Below, piece by piece: positions 62,912-64,000 of a DNA stretch of 64,000 nucleotides. The stretch is taken from positions 128,788 to 192,787 of the forward strand of contig DASYUL010000049.1 in NCBI GenBank assembly GCA_036001245.1, read 5' to 3'. A program made the translations under genes and the position numbers. How positions within the stretch are numbered: the stretch's first letter is position 1; each line of letters opens with the position of its first letter. The stretch comes from Gp7-AA6 sp036001245 (GTDB taxonomy: Bacteria; Acidobacteriota; Thermoanaerobaculia; UBA5066; Gp7-AA6). The notes under the pieces are model-generated. The model was given only the letters and a program-made list of their open reading frames with translations, had not been told where the DNA came from and did not search any database.

Positions 62912-64000
62912 ATGCAGAAACGGAACGTTGCGCGGCGCCGGGGCGTGCTCCGGCGGCGCGGGAGCGTATTCGTCGCTCTTTTTGCGGCGGCGATCCTTGC
63001 GCGCTCGGCGCTGGGAGAGGAGAAGCCGCCGCCGAAGCTCACGATGATGAACGGCGTCTCACTCTCCGAGACGCCCCCGCCGGAGGTGCAGCCGGACTTC
63101 TCCCTCGGGCTCCAGGAGGAGGCGAAGCACGCTCCCGAGCCGGTCCGGCCTCCGGGGCGCCGGCGCTTCTTCACGACGGTGAGCGAGCTCGCGCTCCTGG
63201 AGGCAATCCCGTGGGCGTTCGACCGCTACGTCGCTCGCGAAGACTGGGCCTTCATCTCGATGGACACGGTCCGTGAGAACTTCCGCCGCGGATTCGGATA
63301 CGACCCGGACACGTTCGAGGTCAATCAGTCTTCACACCCGTATCACGGGAGCCTCTTCTTCAACGCGGCGCGGGAGAACGGCTACGGCTTCTGGGAGTCG
63401 AGCGCGTTCGCGCTCGTGGGCAGCCTCATCTGGGAGTGCTGTATGGAGAACACCCGGCCGTCGACGAATGACCTCGTCAATACGACGCTCGGCGGCATGA
63501 CGCGCGGCGAGGTGTCGCACCGCGTCTCTGCAATGATTCTCGACAACACGGCGAGCGGAAAGACGCGGCTGATCCGGGAGTTGGGTGCGGGGATCATCAA
63601 CCCGGCCGCCCTGTTGAACCGTCTCCTCCGCGGCGAAGCGTTCAAGGAGTTCGACAATCCCGCGGACCGCTTCCCGAAGCTCGTCGCGCTGTCGACGGAC
63701 GTGGGCTACCGCCGCTTCGAGCACGGCGCGCACCGCAATCAGTGGATTGCGACTCTCTCGTTTCTCTACGGCGACCCGTTCGAGGGGGACCTCTCGCGTC
63801 CGTTCGACTCCTTCTGGGTCGGGATCGACGCGAGCTCGCCGGGCGGCGTTCTCTTCACCCGCATCGAGGAGCGCGGTCTGCTCAAGGGCTGGGAGCTCAC
63901 CGACAACACCGCGGCCGTGCGCCACATCTTCGCGTTCGGACAGGAGTACGAGTACCTGAACAACGCCTCGCAGGTCTTCGGCGCGCAGATCCTCTCCGCG
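62912..64000 (+). CDS. DUF3943 domain-containing protein (3' partial)
   Basis: Open from ATG 62912 through the right edge (363 codons, no stop). N-terminal basic/hydrophobic signal (SVFVALFAAAILARSALG). The DUF3943 core is clear: FEVNQSSHPYHGSLFFNAARENGYGFWESSAFALVGSLIWE followed by RPSTNDLVNTTLGGMTRGE. The part after about residue 240 begins a beta-strand pattern, consistent with an outer-membrane barrel. Function unknown; an envelope role is likely. Confidence 0.88.
   Translation, partial: MQKRNVARRRGVLRRRGSVFVALFAAAILARSALGEEKPPPKLTMMNGVSLSETPPPEVQPDFSLGLQEEAKHAPEPVRPPGRRRFFTTVSELALLEAIPWAFDRYVAREDWAFISMDTVRENFRRGFGYDPDTFEVNQSSHPYHGSLFFNAARENGYGFWESSAFALVGSLIWECCMENTRPSTNDLVNTTLGGMTRGEVSHRVSAMILDNTASGKTRLIRELGAGIINPAALLNRLLRGEAFKEFDNPADRFPKLVALSTDVGYRRFEHGAHRNQWIATLSFLYGDPFEGDLSRPFDSFWVGIDASSPGGVLFTRIEERGLLKGWELTDNTAAVRHIFAFGQEYEYLNNASQVFGAQILSA

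Overview
The window is a GC-rich chromosomal segment from a Gram-negative bacterium. It carries lipopolysaccharide core and lipid A genes, a type II secretion operon, a type IV pilus assembly cluster, and several TPR/TolB-like serine/threonine kinases. A free-living Acidobacteriota-type genome (perhaps Thermoanaerobaculia-like) is the best guess; this is an inference from gene content and style. Most operons use four-base stop/start overlaps (ATGA, GTGA, TTGA). Many operon-leading genes have a TANNNT box only 5-12 nt before the start codon, as in leaderless transcripts.

Layout. 1-6931: three tandem Ser/Thr kinases; the first is cut by the left edge and the second is frameshifted near 4020. 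6928-8881: 3-methyladenine DNA glycosylase I and a convergent M16 peptidase. 9016-19342 (minus): one type II secretion operon (secretin N-domain protein, GspF, GspE, PilM/N/O-like proteins, GspC-like, secretin GspD, three pseudopilins). 19435-20588 (minus): ECF sigma factor and zinc-finger anti-sigma factor. 20948-28642 (plus): waaA-lpxK-lpxL-waaF and hldE1-hldE2-waaC, with a minus-strand HNH nuclease between them. 28780-37143: a DUF3108 protein, then pilB-pilT-pilC-pilS-pilR. 37148-43852: DUF192 lipoprotein, beta-propeller, XdhC, GalU, FmdB-type zinc ribbon, DUF4388 protein and MoeA. 43831-47810: alpha/beta hydrolase, ketoacyl synthase, methyltransferase and FAD reductase, a compact lipid- or polyketide-like operon. 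47873-52959 (minus): membrane protein, ECF sigma factor, small membrane protein, SIMPL protein, LolD-like ATPase, FtsX-like permease and LolA-like protein. 53069-58113: DUF1579 protein, tRNA-Sec, tRNA-Ala, a tRNA-bounded toxin-antitoxin islet and an MHYT hybrid histidine kinase. 58114-64000: antiporter-rhodanese, DUF885 protein, polytopic membrane protein and a DUF3943 protein that runs off the right edge.

The most striking feature is at 58114-59733. A Na+/H+ antiporter-rhodanese fusion has an in-frame TGA exactly where related rhodaneses carry a cysteine, and the frame then continues through a perfect rhodanese C-terminus to TAA. A selenocysteine tRNA gene lies about 4 kb away and a SECIS-like hairpin follows the TGA, so this is very probably a selenoprotein. 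Close by, a 49-bp copy of the 3' half of tRNA-Ala (47/49 identical) bounds a roughly 1-kb islet holding a RelE/Phd-type module whose operator has three GGTAC(C/T) boxes at exact 12-bp spacing. No rRNA, CRISPR array, IS transposase or integrase was found. Several families of short palindromic intergenic repeats occur, some of which have extended into coding sequence.
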